Below, piece after piece: positions 1 through 7,959 of a stretch of 64,000 nucleotides of DNA. The notes under the pieces are model-generated. The model was not told the origin of the DNA. It did no database searches and was given only the letters and a program-made list of their open reading frames with translations. The stretch spans positions 124,001 to 188,000 of the forward strand of contig CBDIHH010000006.1 in assembly GCA_965279095.1 (NCBI GenBank), read 5' to 3'. Positions within the stretch are counted from its first letter, which is position 1, and each line of letters begins with the position of its first letter. A program made the translations under genes and the position numbers. Source of the DNA: CBDIHH01 sp965279095. GTDB lineage: Bacteria; Pseudomonadota; Alphaproteobacteria; Caulobacterales; Caulobacteraceae.

Positions 1-666
1 ATCGTCCCGGTGCTGATCCTGATGGTGATCTCGATCTTCTCGTTCCGGCTGCTGTTCGCCTACCACGACATGCCCAAGCCGGACCTGACCATCAAGGCCA
101 CGGGCTACCAGTGGTACTGGGGCTATGAATACCCCGACCAGAAGATCGCCGAGATCACCTCGGTGATGCTCCCCGAGGAGCAGGCCAAGGCAGCGGGCAA
201 GCCCTTCCGGCTGGCGGTCGACAACCCCGTGGTCGTGCCGGTCAACAAGACCGTCCGCGTGCTGGTCACCGGCGCCGACGTGATCCACGCCTTCGCCGTG
301 CCCTCCTTCGGCATCATCACCGACGCCGTCCCCGGCCGCGCCAACGAGACCTGGTTCCGCGCCGAGAAGACCGGCATCTACTACGGCAGCTGCCGTGAGC
401 TGTGCGGCGTCGACCACGCCTTCATGCCTATCGAGGTGCATGTGGTCACCCAGCCTGAGTTCGACGCCTGGGTCGCCAGCCAGTCGGGCAATGCGCCGGC
501 GCCCACCGCCACGACCCTGGACGCCGCGGGCTCGACGCCCGCCGGCGCCGCGGCCCCGGCGGCGCCCGTGGACGGCGCCGCTCCGGCCCCCGCCGCCGCG
601 CCCGCGCCTGCCCCCCAAAAGACCACCAGCGTCCCCTCGAGCGTCAAGCTCGCGGCGCTGAACTAG
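1..666 (+). CDS. coxB: Cytochrome c oxidase subunit II, CuA-binding (5' end outside window)
   Basis: Subunit II accepts electrons from cytochrome c at its dinuclear CuA centre and passes them to subunit I. The gene begins upstream of the window; the frame is open from base 1 and 221 residues are visible. The first ~20 are the end of a membrane helix, followed by the periplasmic cupredoxin domain. The CuA ligands are present: His96 in DVIHAFAVPSF, then Cys131, Glu133, Cys135, His139 and Met142 in SCRELCGVDHAFM. From about residue 160 the protein becomes an Ala/Pro-rich tail of some 60 residues, probably a disordered extension. It sits 20 bp upstream of coxA in the same operon. Identification is very secure; only the N-terminus is missing. 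Confidence 0.97.
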   Translation: MVPVLILMVISIFSFRLLFAYHDMPKPDLTIKATGYQWYWGYEYPDQKIAEITSVMLPEEQAKAAGKPFRLAVDNPVVVPVNKTVRVLVTGADVIHAFAVPSFGIITDAVPGRANETWFRAEKTGIYYGSCRELCGVDHAFMPIEVHVVTQPEFDAWVASQSGNAPAPTATTLDAAGSTPAGAAAPAAPVDGAAPAPAAAPAPAPQKTTSVPSSVKLAALN

Positions 667-686
667 ACCGCTAGAGAGTAACCACC

Positions 687-2354
687 ATGGCAGACGCGGC
701 ACACGCACACGACACCGGGCACGACGCACACCACGCCGACCACAAGCCCGGCTTCATCGCCCGCTGGTTCTTCTCGACGAACCACAAGGACATCGGCACC
801 CTCTACATCCTGTTCGCCATCATGGCCGGGCTGGTGGGGGGCGCCCTGTCGGGCCTGATCCGCGCCGAGCTCTACGAGCCGGGCATCCAGGTGTTCCGCG
901 AAGGGTCGTGGCTGGCGCAGCTGGGCCTGATCGACGCCTCCAAGCACGGCTACAACGTGGTGGTCACCGCCCACGCCCTGATCATGATCTTCTTCATGGT
1001 CATGCCGGCGATGATCGGCGGCTTCGGCAACTGGTTCGTGCCGCTGATGATCGGCGCGCCGGACATGGCCTTCCCGCGCATGAACAACATCTCCTTCTGG
1101 CTGCTGGTGGCGGCCTGGGTGCTGCTGTGCATGTCCCTGATGGTCGATGGCGGCCCCGGCCGCGGCTTCGGCGGCGGCTGGACCATGTATCCGCCCCTGT
1201 CGACCATGGGCCACGCGGGCCCGTCGATGGACCTGGCGATCTTCGCCGTCCACCTGGCCGGCGCCTCGTCGATCCTGGGCGCCATCAACTTCATCACCAC
1301 CATCTTCAACATGCGCGCCCCGGGGATGACCATCCACCGCATGCCGCTGTTCGTGTGGTCGATCCTGGTGACCGTGTTCCTGCTGCTGCTGTCGCTGCCC
1401 GTCCTGGCCGGCGCCATCACCATGCTGCTCACCGACCGCAACTTCCACACCCACTTCTTCGACGCGGCGGGCGGCGGCGACCCGGTGATGTACCAGCACC
1501 TGTTCTGGTTCTTCGGCCACCCCGAGGTCTACATCCTCATCCTGCCGGGGTTCGGCATGATCAGCCACATCGTCTCGACCTTCTCGCGCAAGCCCGTGTT
1601 CGGCTACCTCGCCATGGCCTACGCCATGGTGGCCATCGGCTTCGTCGGCTTCCTGGTTTGGGCCCACCACATGTATACGGTGGGGATGAGCGTCAATCTG
1701 CGGGCCTATTTCGTGGCCGCCACGATGGTCATCGCCGTGCCCACCGGGGTGAAGGTGTTCTCCTGGATCGCCACCATGTGGGGCGGATCCATCGACTTCA
1801 AGACGCCCATGCTGTGGGCGATGGGCTTCATCTTCCTGTTCACCGTCGGCGGCGTGACCGGCGTGGTCCTGGCCAACGCGGCCATCGACTACTCCCTGCA
1901 CGACACCTACTACGTGGTCGCCCACTTCCACTATGTGCTCAGCCTGGGGGCCGTGTTCGCGATCTTCGCCGGCTTCTACTACTGGTTCGAGAAGATGTGG
2001 GGCGTGAAATACCGCGAGTGGATGGGCGCGCTGCACTTCTGGATCACCTTCATCGGGGTGAACCTGATCTTCTTCCCGCAGCACTTCCTCGGCCTGCAGG
2101 GCATGCCCCGCCGCTACATCGACTATCCCGAGGCGTTCACCCTGTGGAACAAGGTCTCGTCGATCGGCTATGCGATCACCGCCGTGGGCGTGCTCATCTT
2201 CCTGCTGATGCTTCTGGAAGCCGCCATCATGCGCCGCAAGGCCGTGGCCAATCCCTGGGGCGAAGGCGCCACGACGCTGGAGTGGACCCTGTCCTCGCCG
2301 CCGCCGTTCCACCAGTTCAACGAGCTGCCGGTGATCAAGGCCGACAGCCACTAA
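687..2354 (+). CDS. coxA: Cytochrome c oxidase subunit I (aa3-type)
   Basis: Catalytic subunit of the aa3 terminal oxidase, carrying heme a and the heme a3-CuB centre where oxygen is reduced, with proton pumping. The 555 residues match the family length and form about 12 membrane helices. Visible signatures are the heme a ligand region VVTAHALIMIFF, the CuB motif HPEVYILILPGFG with the cross-linked His-Tyr, the paired histidines in VWAHHMYTVGM, and HDTYYVVAHFHYVLS with the remaining heme ligands. The N-terminus is His/Asp-rich (AHAHDTGHDAHHADH) before the first helix, as in several alphaproteobacterial homologues. The ATG follows a GAGAG-type ribosome binding site and lies 20 bp after coxB. 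Confidence 0.98.
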   Translation: MADAAHAHDTGHDAHHADHKPGFIARWFFSTNHKDIGTLYILFAIMAGLVGGALSGLIRAELYEPGIQVFREGSWLAQLGLIDASKHGYNVVVTAHALIMIFFMVMPAMIGGFGNWFVPLMIGAPDMAFPRMNNISFWLLVAAWVLLCMSLMVDGGPGRGFGGGWTMYPPLSTMGHAGPSMDLAIFAVHLAGASSILGAINFITTIFNMRAPGMTIHRMPLFVWSILVTVFLLLLSLPVLAGAITMLLTDRNFHTHFFDAAGGGDPVMYQHLFWFFGHPEVYILILPGFGMISHIVSTFSRKPVFGYLAMAYAMVAIGFVGFLVWAHHMYTVGMSVNLRAYFVAATMVIAVPTGVKVFSWIATMWGGSIDFKTPMLWAMGFIFLFTVGGVTGVVLANAAIDYSLHDTYYVVAHFHYVLSLGAVFAIFAGFYYWFEKMWGVKYREWMGALHFWITFIGVNLIFFPQHFLGLQGMPRRYIDYPEAFTLWNKVSSIGYAITAVGVLIFLLMLLEAAIMRRKAVANPWGEGATTLEWTLSSPPPFHQFNELPVIKADSH

Positions 2355-2433
2355 CAGCTAGACGTGCTTTGCGGCGCGGATCGGGACCCATCCCGTTCCG
2401 CGCCGATCGCCCATTCGAGGCGCCTTGGACCCC

Positions 2434-3396
2434 ATGACCGACACCGCGATCGCCCCTGCCGCGCCTGCGCGCTGGAACGACTATGTCCAGCTGATGAAGC
2501 CGCGGGTGATGTCGCTGGTGGTGTTCACCGCCCTCACCGGCCTGGTGGCGGCGCGCAGCGACATCAACCCCGTCCTGGCGGCGGTGGCGGTGCTGTGCAT
2601 CGCCGTGGGCGCGGGCGCCTCGGCCTCGCTCAACATGTGGTACGACGCCGACATCGACGCCCAGATGCGGCGGACCCGGTCGCGCCCGGTGCCCGCCGGC
2701 AAGGTCCAGCCCGCCGACGCCCTGGGCATGGGCGTGGTGCTCAGCCTGTTCTCGGTGATGCTGATGGGCATGGCGGTGGGCTGGCTCCCCGCGGCGCTGC
2801 TGGCCTCCACCATCCTGTTCTACGCCATCGTCTACACCATCTGGCTCAAGCGCTGGACGCCGCAGAACATCGTCATCGGCGGCGCCGCCGGGGCCCTGCC
2901 GCCGGTGATCGGCTGGGCGGCGGCCACGGGCCACGTCTCGCTCAATTCGCTGATCCTGTTCGCCATCATCTTCCTGTGGACGCCGCCCCACTCCTGGGCC
3001 CTGGCCCTGTATATCCGCGGCGACTACGAGAAGGCCGGGGTGCCGATGATGCCGGTGGCCAAGGGGCCCAAGTCCACCCGCCTGCAGATCCTGCTCTACA
3101 GCCTGGTGTTCACCCCGGTCTGCCTGCTGCCGGCCTTCACCGGCCTCGGGGGCCTTCCCTACCTGGTGGTCTCGGCCACGGGCGGGGCGGTGTTCCTGCT
3201 GCTGGCCTGGCGACTCTACCGCAGCCGGGCGGGGGACGAGCCGGATGGCGTCGACGCCGACCTCTATGACGTCAAGGTCGAGTCGCGGGCGGCGCGCAAT
3301 CTGTTCGCCTTCTCCATCCTCTACCTGACCCTGCTCTTCGCCGCCCTCCTGGCCGAGGGCCTGATCGGCGTGGCGCCCCTGGAGCTGCTGCGATGA
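2434..3396 (+). CDS. ctaB: Protoheme IX farnesyltransferase (heme O synthase)
   Basis: Membrane prenyltransferase of the UbiA superfamily that adds farnesyl to heme B to give heme O, the first step toward the heme A of this oxidase. 320 residues with about nine hydrophobic helices. The two Asp-rich motifs are present: NMWYDADIDAQMRRT followed by SRPVPAGK, and GDYEKAGVPMMPV. The ATG at 2434 is preferred over an in-frame TTG nine bases upstream because the residues before it are not typical of the family. It lies 79 bp after coxA and its stop overlaps the next start (ATGA). No heme A synthase gene (ctaA) is seen in the window. Confidence 0.96.
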   Translation: MTDTAIAPAAPARWNDYVQLMKPRVMSLVVFTALTGLVAARSDINPVLAAVAVLCIAVGAGASASLNMWYDADIDAQMRRTRSRPVPAGKVQPADALGMGVVLSLFSVMLMGMAVGWLPAALLASTILFYAIVYTIWLKRWTPQNIVIGGAAGALPPVIGWAAATGHVSLNSLILFAIIFLWTPPHSWALALYIRGDYEKAGVPMMPVAKGPKSTRLQILLYSLVFTPVCLLPAFTGLGGLPYLVVSATGGAVFLLLAWRLYRSRAGDEPDGVDADLYDVKVESRAARNLFAFSILYLTLLFAALLAEGLIGVAPLELLR

Positions 3397-3572
3397 GCGA
3401 TCCTGTTCCCCCCGCCGGCGACCTGGGCCCCGGTCGCGAAGGCCCCGAGGCCGCCAAGGCCCGCAGCCGTCGCAACATCGCCATCGCCCTCAGCCTGGTG
3501 GCCTTCGTGATCCTGGTGTTCATCGTCACCGTCACCCGCATGGGAGGCGAGGTTGCCAGCCGTCCCCTCTGA
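3393..3572 (+). CDS. Small single-helix membrane protein of the cox operon (CoxF-like)
   Basis: A 59-residue ORF starting in the ATGA overlap with ctaB. It has a Pro/Gly-rich cytoplasmic start (MSDPVPPAGDLGPG), a basic stretch KARSRRN, one membrane helix of about 20 residues (IAIALSLVAFVILVFIVTV), then a short tail TRMGGEVASRPL. Its place between ctaB and ctaG and its shape agree with the small protein often called CoxF in alphaproteobacterial cox operons, whose biochemical role is not established. Its 3' end overlaps the first 20 bases of ctaG in another frame and contains the ctaG ribosome binding site, suggesting translational coupling. Real gene likely; function unknown. Confidence 0.75.
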   Translation: MSDPVPPAGDLGPGREGPEAAKARSRRNIAIALSLVAFVILVFIVTVTRMGGEVASRPL

Positions 3573-4176
3573 CCCCCAGCGCCGCCTGCGCCGCACGGCG
3601 GCGCTGTGCGCCCTGGTGTTCTTCGGCATGGTCGGCGCGGCCTTCGCCTCGGTGCCCCTCTATCGCGCCTTCTGCCAGGCCACCGGTTTCGACGGCGCCG
3701 TGCGCCGGGCCGATGCGGCGCCCGCCACGGTGCTGAACCGGTCGGTGGACGTGCGCTTCGACGCCAACGTCAACGGCCTGCCCTGGGACTTCAAGTCCGA
3801 GCAGGTCAGCCAGCGGATCAAGATCGGCGACACCGGCCTGGCCTTCTTCAAGGTGACCAACACCTCGGACAAGCCGATGACCGGCCGCGCGGTCTACAAT
3901 GTCGTGCCCGAGCAGGCGGGCCCCTATTTCCAGAAGCTGGAATGCTTCTGCTTCACCGACCAGACCCTGCAGCCGGGCCAGACCATGGACTTCCCCGTGG
4001 TCTATTTCGTCGATCCGCGCTTCGCCTCGGATTTCGAGACCCGCAACGCCACCGAAATCACCCTGTCGTATACCTTCTATCCCTCCACCAAGGGCGAGCC
4101 CCTGCCTGCGCGCGCGGACGCCGCGCCCGGCGCCGGCGTCGGGGCTCTTGGCGGACCGGCCAAGGCAAGGCTATAG
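3553..4176 (+). CDS. ctaG: Cytochrome c oxidase assembly protein CtaG (Cox11 family)
   Basis: Copper chaperone that delivers CuB to subunit I. 207 residues: a basic N-terminus (RRLRR), one membrane helix (about residues 15-35), then the periplasmic immunoglobulin-like domain. The copper-binding motif is intact in KLECFCFTDQTLQPGQ (Cys-Phe-Cys-Phe), followed by the conserved DFPVVYFVDPRF. The start is taken as TTG at 3553 because GGAGG stands five bases upstream and no in-frame ATG occurs before the helix; the TTG lies inside the preceding small gene. The last ~20 residues are Ala/Gly-rich. Two strong hairpins follow the stop codon. Confidence 0.94.
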   Translation: MPAVPSDPQRRLRRTAALCALVFFGMVGAAFASVPLYRAFCQATGFDGAVRRADAAPATVLNRSVDVRFDANVNGLPWDFKSEQVSQRIKIGDTGLAFFKVTNTSDKPMTGRAVYNVVPEQAGPYFQKLECFCFTDQTLQPGQTMDFPVVYFVDPRFASDFETRNATEITLSYTFYPSTKGEPLPARADAAPGAGVGALGGPAKARL

Positions 4177-4190
4177 GCAACGTCGAATCC

Positions 4191-4242
4191 TGCGCGCCAT
4201 CCGGCGCGCATCCGCACTAAGCCGCGTCCCCCCGGACGCGGC
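4191..4242 (+). terminator. Two adjacent GC hairpins between ctaG and coxC
   Basis: Two perfect stem-loops lie in the 87-bp gap. The first is TGCGCGCC/GGCGCGCA with a 4-base loop at 4191-4210. The second is GCCGCGTCC/GGACGCGGC with a CCCC loop at 4221-4242. No run of T follows, so this is not a classical intrinsic terminator. It may be an attenuator or an RNA processing or stabilising site that sets coxC expression apart from the upstream genes. Confidence 0.5.
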
Positions 4243-4263
4243 CCTTCAAGAGGTTGGCCCGCC

Positions 4264-5124
4264 ATGGCCCAGGACGCCGTCAAACACGACTACCACCTTG
4301 TCAGCCCGAGCCCGTGGCCGTTCCTCGGCTCGGCCTCGGCCGTGGTCATGGCCATCGGCGGCGTGGTCTGGATGAAGGGCCTGTTCGGCCTGCCCGCCCA
4401 CACCTGGTGGGTGTTCGCCATCGGCCTGGCCGGGGTGCTCTACACCATGCTCGGCTGGTGGATGGACGTGGTCAAGGAAGCCAACGCCGGCGACCACACC
4501 CCGGTGGTGTCCATCGGCCTGCGCTACGGCATGATCATGTTCATCGCCTCGGAGGTGATGTTCTTCGTGGCGTGGTTCTGGATCTTCTTCGAGATGGTCC
4601 TTTTCGCCCACAACCGCGAACTGTCGCCCATCGAGGAAGTCCGCACCGCCTGGCAGGCCTGGCCCCCGGCCGGCATCGAGACCGTCTCCGCCTGGCACCT
4701 GCCGCTGGTCAACACCCTGACCCTGCTGCTCTCGGGCACCACGGTGACCTGGGCCCACCACGCCCTGCAGCAGGGCGACCGCAAGGGGGCCAAGATCGGC
4801 CTGTTGCTCACGGTGCTCCTGGGGGTGCTGTTCACCTCGATCCAGGCTTATGAGTACCACCACATCATCAGCCACCACCTGTTCTTCAACGAGAACGCGG
4901 CCAACGCCGGCCTGTATGGCTCGTCCTTCTTCATGGCCACCGGCTTCCACGGCTTCCATGTGCTGATCGGGACGATCTTCCTGGCCATCTGCCTGATCCG
5001 GCTGATGAACGGCGGCTTCACCCCGCAGAAGCATTTCGGCTTCGAGGCGGCCGCCTGGTACTGGCACTTCGTCGACGTGGTCTGGCTGTTCCTGTTCGCC
5101 TTCATCTACGTGGTGTTCGGCTAG
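4264..5124 (+). CDS. coxC: Cytochrome c oxidase subunit III
   Basis: Third core subunit of the aa3 oxidase; it binds lipid and stabilises the active site of subunit I rather than carrying cofactors. 286 residues with seven predicted helices. Typical stretches are PWPFLGSASAVVMAIGG near the N-terminus, the glutamate-containing helix IASEVMFFVAWFWIFFE, GTTVTWAHHALQQGDR, and GSSFFMATGFHGFHVLIG, ending with WYWHFVDVVWLFLF. The ATG follows GAGG in AAGAGGTTGGCCCGCC. It lies 87 bp after ctaG, separated by two hairpins, and 4 bp before the DUF983 gene. Confidence 0.97.
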   Translation: MAQDAVKHDYHLVSPSPWPFLGSASAVVMAIGGVVWMKGLFGLPAHTWWVFAIGLAGVLYTMLGWWMDVVKEANAGDHTPVVSIGLRYGMIMFIASEVMFFVAWFWIFFEMVLFAHNRELSPIEEVRTAWQAWPPAGIETVSAWHLPLVNTLTLLLSGTTVTWAHHALQQGDRKGAKIGLLLTVLLGVLFTSIQAYEYHHIISHHLFFNENAANAGLYGSSFFMATGFHGFHVLIGTIFLAICLIRLMNGGFTPQKHFGFEAAAWYWHFVDVVWLFLFAFIYVVFG

Positions 5125-5128
5125 ACGG

Positions 5129-5509
5129 GTGGCGGCGGGGCCCCCGTCCTCCGGGGGCGTGAACCCGATCGTCGCCGGCCTTACCGGTCGCTGCCCCAAC
5201 TGCGGCGAAGGGCCCCTGTTCTGTGGCTTCCTGGCGGTCTGCCCCACCTGCGAGGCCTGCGGCTTCGATCTGCGGGCGGCCGACTCCGGAGACGGGCCGG
5301 TGGTCTTCATCGTCCTGATCGGCGGGGGCCTGGTGTGTTTCGCGGCCCTGTTCACCGAGATCGCCTTCCGCCCGCCGATCTGGGTGCACCTGGTGCTATG
5401 GCTGCCCTTGTCGCTGATCGTCTGCCTGGGCCTGATGCGGCCGTTCAAGGGCGTGATGCTGGCCATGCAGTTCCACAACCGCGCTTCGGAGCATCGGCGC
5501 GATGAGTAG
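5129..5509 (+). CDS. DUF983 family zinc-ribbon membrane protein
   Basis: 126-residue protein of the DUF983 family, frequently encoded between coxC and surf1 in alphaproteobacteria; its molecular role is not settled. The N-terminal part has paired cysteines typical of a zinc ribbon (CPNC, then CPTCEAC), followed by two hydrophobic helices (FIVLIGGGLVCFAALF and LVLWLPLSLIVCLGL) and the conserved MRPFKGVMLAMQF. The GTG at 5129 starts 4 bp after the coxC stop, so it is probably co-translated. Link to oxidase assembly is inferred from position and family distribution. Confidence 0.88.
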   Translation: MAAGPPSSGGVNPIVAGLTGRCPNCGEGPLFCGFLAVCPTCEACGFDLRAADSGDGPVVFIVLIGGGLVCFAALFTEIAFRPPIWVHLVLWLPLSLIVCLGLMRPFKGVMLAMQFHNRASEHRRDE

Positions 5510-5522
5510 GCCTGGGCATCAT

Positions 5523-5672
5523 TCTCCTCCCCTGCGCCATCGGCGCGGGGGAGGGGGACCATGCGCAGCATGGTGGAGGGGGCGACGCCGTCCTCTGCGG
5601 TCACGTCGCGCCGCCCCCTCCACCACTGCGTGGTCCCCCTCCCCCGTGTCGCTTCGCGAAACAGGGGAGGAG
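5523..5672. repeat. Type A palindromic repeat, full copy (two arms), between DUF983 gene and surf1
   Basis: Two inverted arms of about 60 bp around a ~30-bp spacer. Left arm: a C-rich/G-rich hairpin starting CTCCTCCCC and ending GGGGGAGGGGGA, then a second hairpin CCATGC-GCA-GCATGG, then TGGAGGGGGC. The right arm is the inverse, with the second hairpin CCAC-TGC-GTGG. The end of the right arm (GGGGAGGAG) forms the ribosome binding site of surf1. Related copies occur at 7800, 21534, 40280, 42249 and 60331, with single arms at 28171 and 55675. Confidence 0.9.
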
Positions 5673-5677
5673 AGGTG

Positions 5678-6376
5678 ATGGCTGACCACAAACCCAAGCC
5701 CCTCTGGCTCGGCGCCGTGTTCGTCGCCCTCGGCCTGGCCATCCTGGTGGGCCTGGGCGCGTGGCAACTGCAGCGCCTGCGCTGGAAGGAAGATCTGCTG
5801 AGCCATATCGACCGGCTGCAGCACGCCGCCCCGGCGCCGCTGCAACGGCTCCTCGGCGAGCCGCCCGCCAAGCTCGACTTCATGCGCGTGCAACTGGACT
5901 GCCCCGGCCTGGAGCGCGCCCCCGCCGTGCGCCTCTACGCCCTGGAGGATGGCCAGGCCGGCGACCGCCTGATCACGGCCTGCCGAGCGGGCGCCTACAG
6001 CATCCTGGTGGACCGGGGCTTCCTGGCGCCGGGCGACGCCGTCGCCCCCGGGCGCGAGGAGCTGACCGCGCAGGTGATCGGCGTCCTGCGCATTCCCGCC
6101 GCCCGCAACCTGTTCACCCCCCCCAACGACGCGGCCAAGGGCCATTGGTACTCGCGAGACGTTCCGGCCATGGCTGCGGCCCTGGGGGCCAAGGATCCGG
6201 CCCCGGTGATGCTGATGCTGGAGAGCCCCGCTCCCGTGGGCGGGGGACCGCGTCCGGCCGCCCTGCCGACGGAGATTTCCAACCGGCACCTGGAGTATGC
6301 CCTGACCTGGTTCGGCCTTGCGGCGGCCCTGGTCGGGGTCTATGTCGCCATGCTCCTGCGCAGGCGACCCACCTAA
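5678..6376 (+). CDS. surf1: SURF1 family cytochrome oxidase biogenesis protein
   Basis: Assembly factor that helps place heme A in subunit I. 232 residues with the classical two-helix layout: an N-terminal helix LWLGAVFVALGLAILVGLG followed by the family motif AWQLQRLRWKEDLL, a large periplasmic loop, and a C-terminal helix starting at NRHLEYALTWFGLAAALVG (the NRHLEYALTW motif is diagnostic). The ATG at 5678 is chosen over upstream in-frame starts because those would translate a palindromic repeat. Its ribosome binding site AGGGGAGGAG belongs to the right arm of that repeat. The stop is 1 bp before thrC. Confidence 0.95.
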   Translation: MADHKPKPLWLGAVFVALGLAILVGLGAWQLQRLRWKEDLLSHIDRLQHAAPAPLQRLLGEPPAKLDFMRVQLDCPGLERAPAVRLYALEDGQAGDRLITACRAGAYSILVDRGFLAPGDAVAPGREELTAQVIGVLRIPAARNLFTPPNDAAKGHWYSRDVPAMAAALGAKDPAPVMLMLESPAPVGGGPRPAALPTEISNRHLEYALTWFGLAAALVGVYVAMLLRRRPT

Positions 6377-6377
6377 C

Positions 6378-7775
6378 ATGCGATATGTGTCCACCCGGGG
6401 CGGCGCTCCGTCGATCGGCTTCTCGGACGCCGTCCTCGCCGGCCTCGCGCCTGACGGCGGCCTCTATGTGCCGGAGGCCTGGCCGACCATCCCCGCCGAC
6501 GAGATCGCCGGCTTCGCCGGGCGGCCCTATGCGGAGGTCGCCGCCGCGGTGATCGGCCGCTTCGTCGGGAGCGACATCGCGCAGGACGACCTGCTGCGGA
6601 TGACCACGGAGGCCTATTCGACCTTCAGCCACCCGGCGGTCACCCCCCTGAAGGAGCTGTATCCGGGCCTGTGGCTGCTGGAGCTGTTCCACGGCCCGAC
6701 CCTGGCCTTCAAGGACGTGGCCATGCAGATCCTGGCCCGCCTCTACGACCACATCCTCAGCCAGAAGGGCCGCCGGCTGACCATCGTCGCCGCCACCTCC
6801 GGCGACACCGGCGGGGCGGCCGTGGAGGCCTTCCGCGGCCGCGATCATCTGCGCACCCTGGTGCTCTTCCCCGAGGGCCGCATCAGCGAGGTGCAGCGCC
6901 GGTTCATGACCACCACCGACGACCCGGGCGTGCGGGCGGTGGCCGTCCAGGGCACCTTCGACGACTGCCAGGCGATCGTGAAATCCCTGTTCCAGGACCA
7001 GGCCCTGCGCCAGGCGGTCGATTTGTCGGGGGTCAATTCCATCAACTGGGCGCGGATCGCCGCCCAGAGCGTCTATTATTTCACCAGCGCCGCGGCCCTC
7101 GGCGCCCCGAGGCGGCGGGTGTCCTACACCGTCCCCACAGGCAATTTCGGCGACGCCTTCGCCGGCTATGTCGCCCACGCCATGGGCCTGCCGATCGAGC
7201 GCATCGTCGTGGCGACCAACGCCAACGACATCCTCAGCCGCGCCTTGGGTGATGGCCGCTACGCGCGCGGCGCGGTGCAGCACACCCAGAGCCCGGCGAT
7301 GGACATCCAGATCGCCTCCAACTTCGAGCGGCTCTATTTCGAGGCCACCGACCGGGAGGCCCTGGAGACCGCGCGCGCCTTCAAGGCCTTCGCCGAGTCC
7401 GGCTCCATCGGCATCCCGCCGAAGGCCGCGGCGGCCATGCGCCAGCTGTTCAGCGGCCAGGCGGTGAGCGAGGGCGAGACCGCCCGCACCATCGTCGCCA
7501 CCCTCAACGAGACCGGCGAGATGATCGACCCGCACACCGCCGTGGCCATGGCCGCCGCGCGCCGGGCCAAGGCGCGGCCGGGCGATCCGCCGATGGTGGT
7601 GCTGTCCACCGCCCATCCGGCCAAGTTCCCCGAGGCCGTGCTCGCCGCCTGCGGCGCGTCGCCGGCCCTGCCGGCCGCGTCCATGGGCCTGGGCGACCGG
7701 GCCGAGCGGTTCGACCGCCTGCCCGCCGACGCCGAGACGGTGAAGGCCTATCTGCGCGCCTTCGCGGGCGCGTGA
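6378..7775 (+). CDS. thrC: Threonine synthase
   Basis: PLP enzyme converting O-phosphohomoserine to threonine. 465 residues, as expected for the long bacterial and fungal class. The N-terminus has the conserved YVSTRGGAP and GLAPDGGLYVPE. Lys112 in GPTLAFKDVAMQ is the predicted PLP lysine, and AATSGDTGGAAVEAF binds the cofactor phosphate. It begins one base after the surf1 stop, so it is carried as a downstream gene of the oxidase operon and precedes the M16 peptidase gene, an arrangement common in alphaproteobacteria. The homoserine kinase for the preceding step lies separately at 40820. Confidence 0.97.
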   Translation: MRYVSTRGGAPSIGFSDAVLAGLAPDGGLYVPEAWPTIPADEIAGFAGRPYAEVAAAVIGRFVGSDIAQDDLLRMTTEAYSTFSHPAVTPLKELYPGLWLLELFHGPTLAFKDVAMQILARLYDHILSQKGRRLTIVAATSGDTGGAAVEAFRGRDHLRTLVLFPEGRISEVQRRFMTTTDDPGVRAVAVQGTFDDCQAIVKSLFQDQALRQAVDLSGVNSINWARIAAQSVYYFTSAAALGAPRRRVSYTVPTGNFGDAFAGYVAHAMGLPIERIVVATNANDILSRALGDGRYARGAVQHTQSPAMDIQIASNFERLYFEATDREALETARAFKAFAESGSIGIPPKAAAAMRQLFSGQAVSEGETARTIVATLNETGEMIDPHTAVAMAAARRAKARPGDPPMVVLSTAHPAKFPEAVLAACGASPALPAASMGLGDRAERFDRLPADAETVKAYLRAFAGA

Positions 7776-7799
7776 TTTCTACCGCCATCCTTTGGTCGC

Positions 7800-7952
7800 C
7801 TGCCCCGCAGCGAAGCTGTGGGGCAGGGGGACCCCGTTTCGAAGAAACGTGGTGGAAGGGGCAGAGCCGCCCAAGCCGGAAATGTCGCGCCGCCCCTTCC
7901 ACCACCGCTTCGCGGCGGTCCCCCTTCCCCACGCTGCGCGTGGGGCAGGAGA
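7800..7952. repeat. Type A palindromic repeat, full copy, between thrC and M16 peptidase gene
   Basis: Same architecture as the copy at 5523 but with different stem sequences. Outer hairpin left TGCCCCGCAGC...GCTGTGGGGCA, right CCCCACGCTGCGCGTGGGG. Inner hairpins are CGTTTC-GAA-GAAACG and CCGC-TTC-GCGG, flanked by GGTGGAAGGGGC and GCCCCTTCCACC. The right end GGCAGGAGA supplies the ribosome binding site of the following gene. Confidence 0.88.
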
Positions 7953-7959
7953 TCAACGC

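Noticed and set aside
663..2351. 562-codon open frame on the minus strand
   Set aside because: It is antisense to coxA, with a His/Gln/Gly-rich translation typical of reverse reading of a high-GC gene, and has no family resemblance.
4246..5883. 545-codon minus-strand frame
   Set aside because: Runs antisense through coxC, DUF983 and the repeat; no coherent domains. Real genes on the plus strand explain the region.
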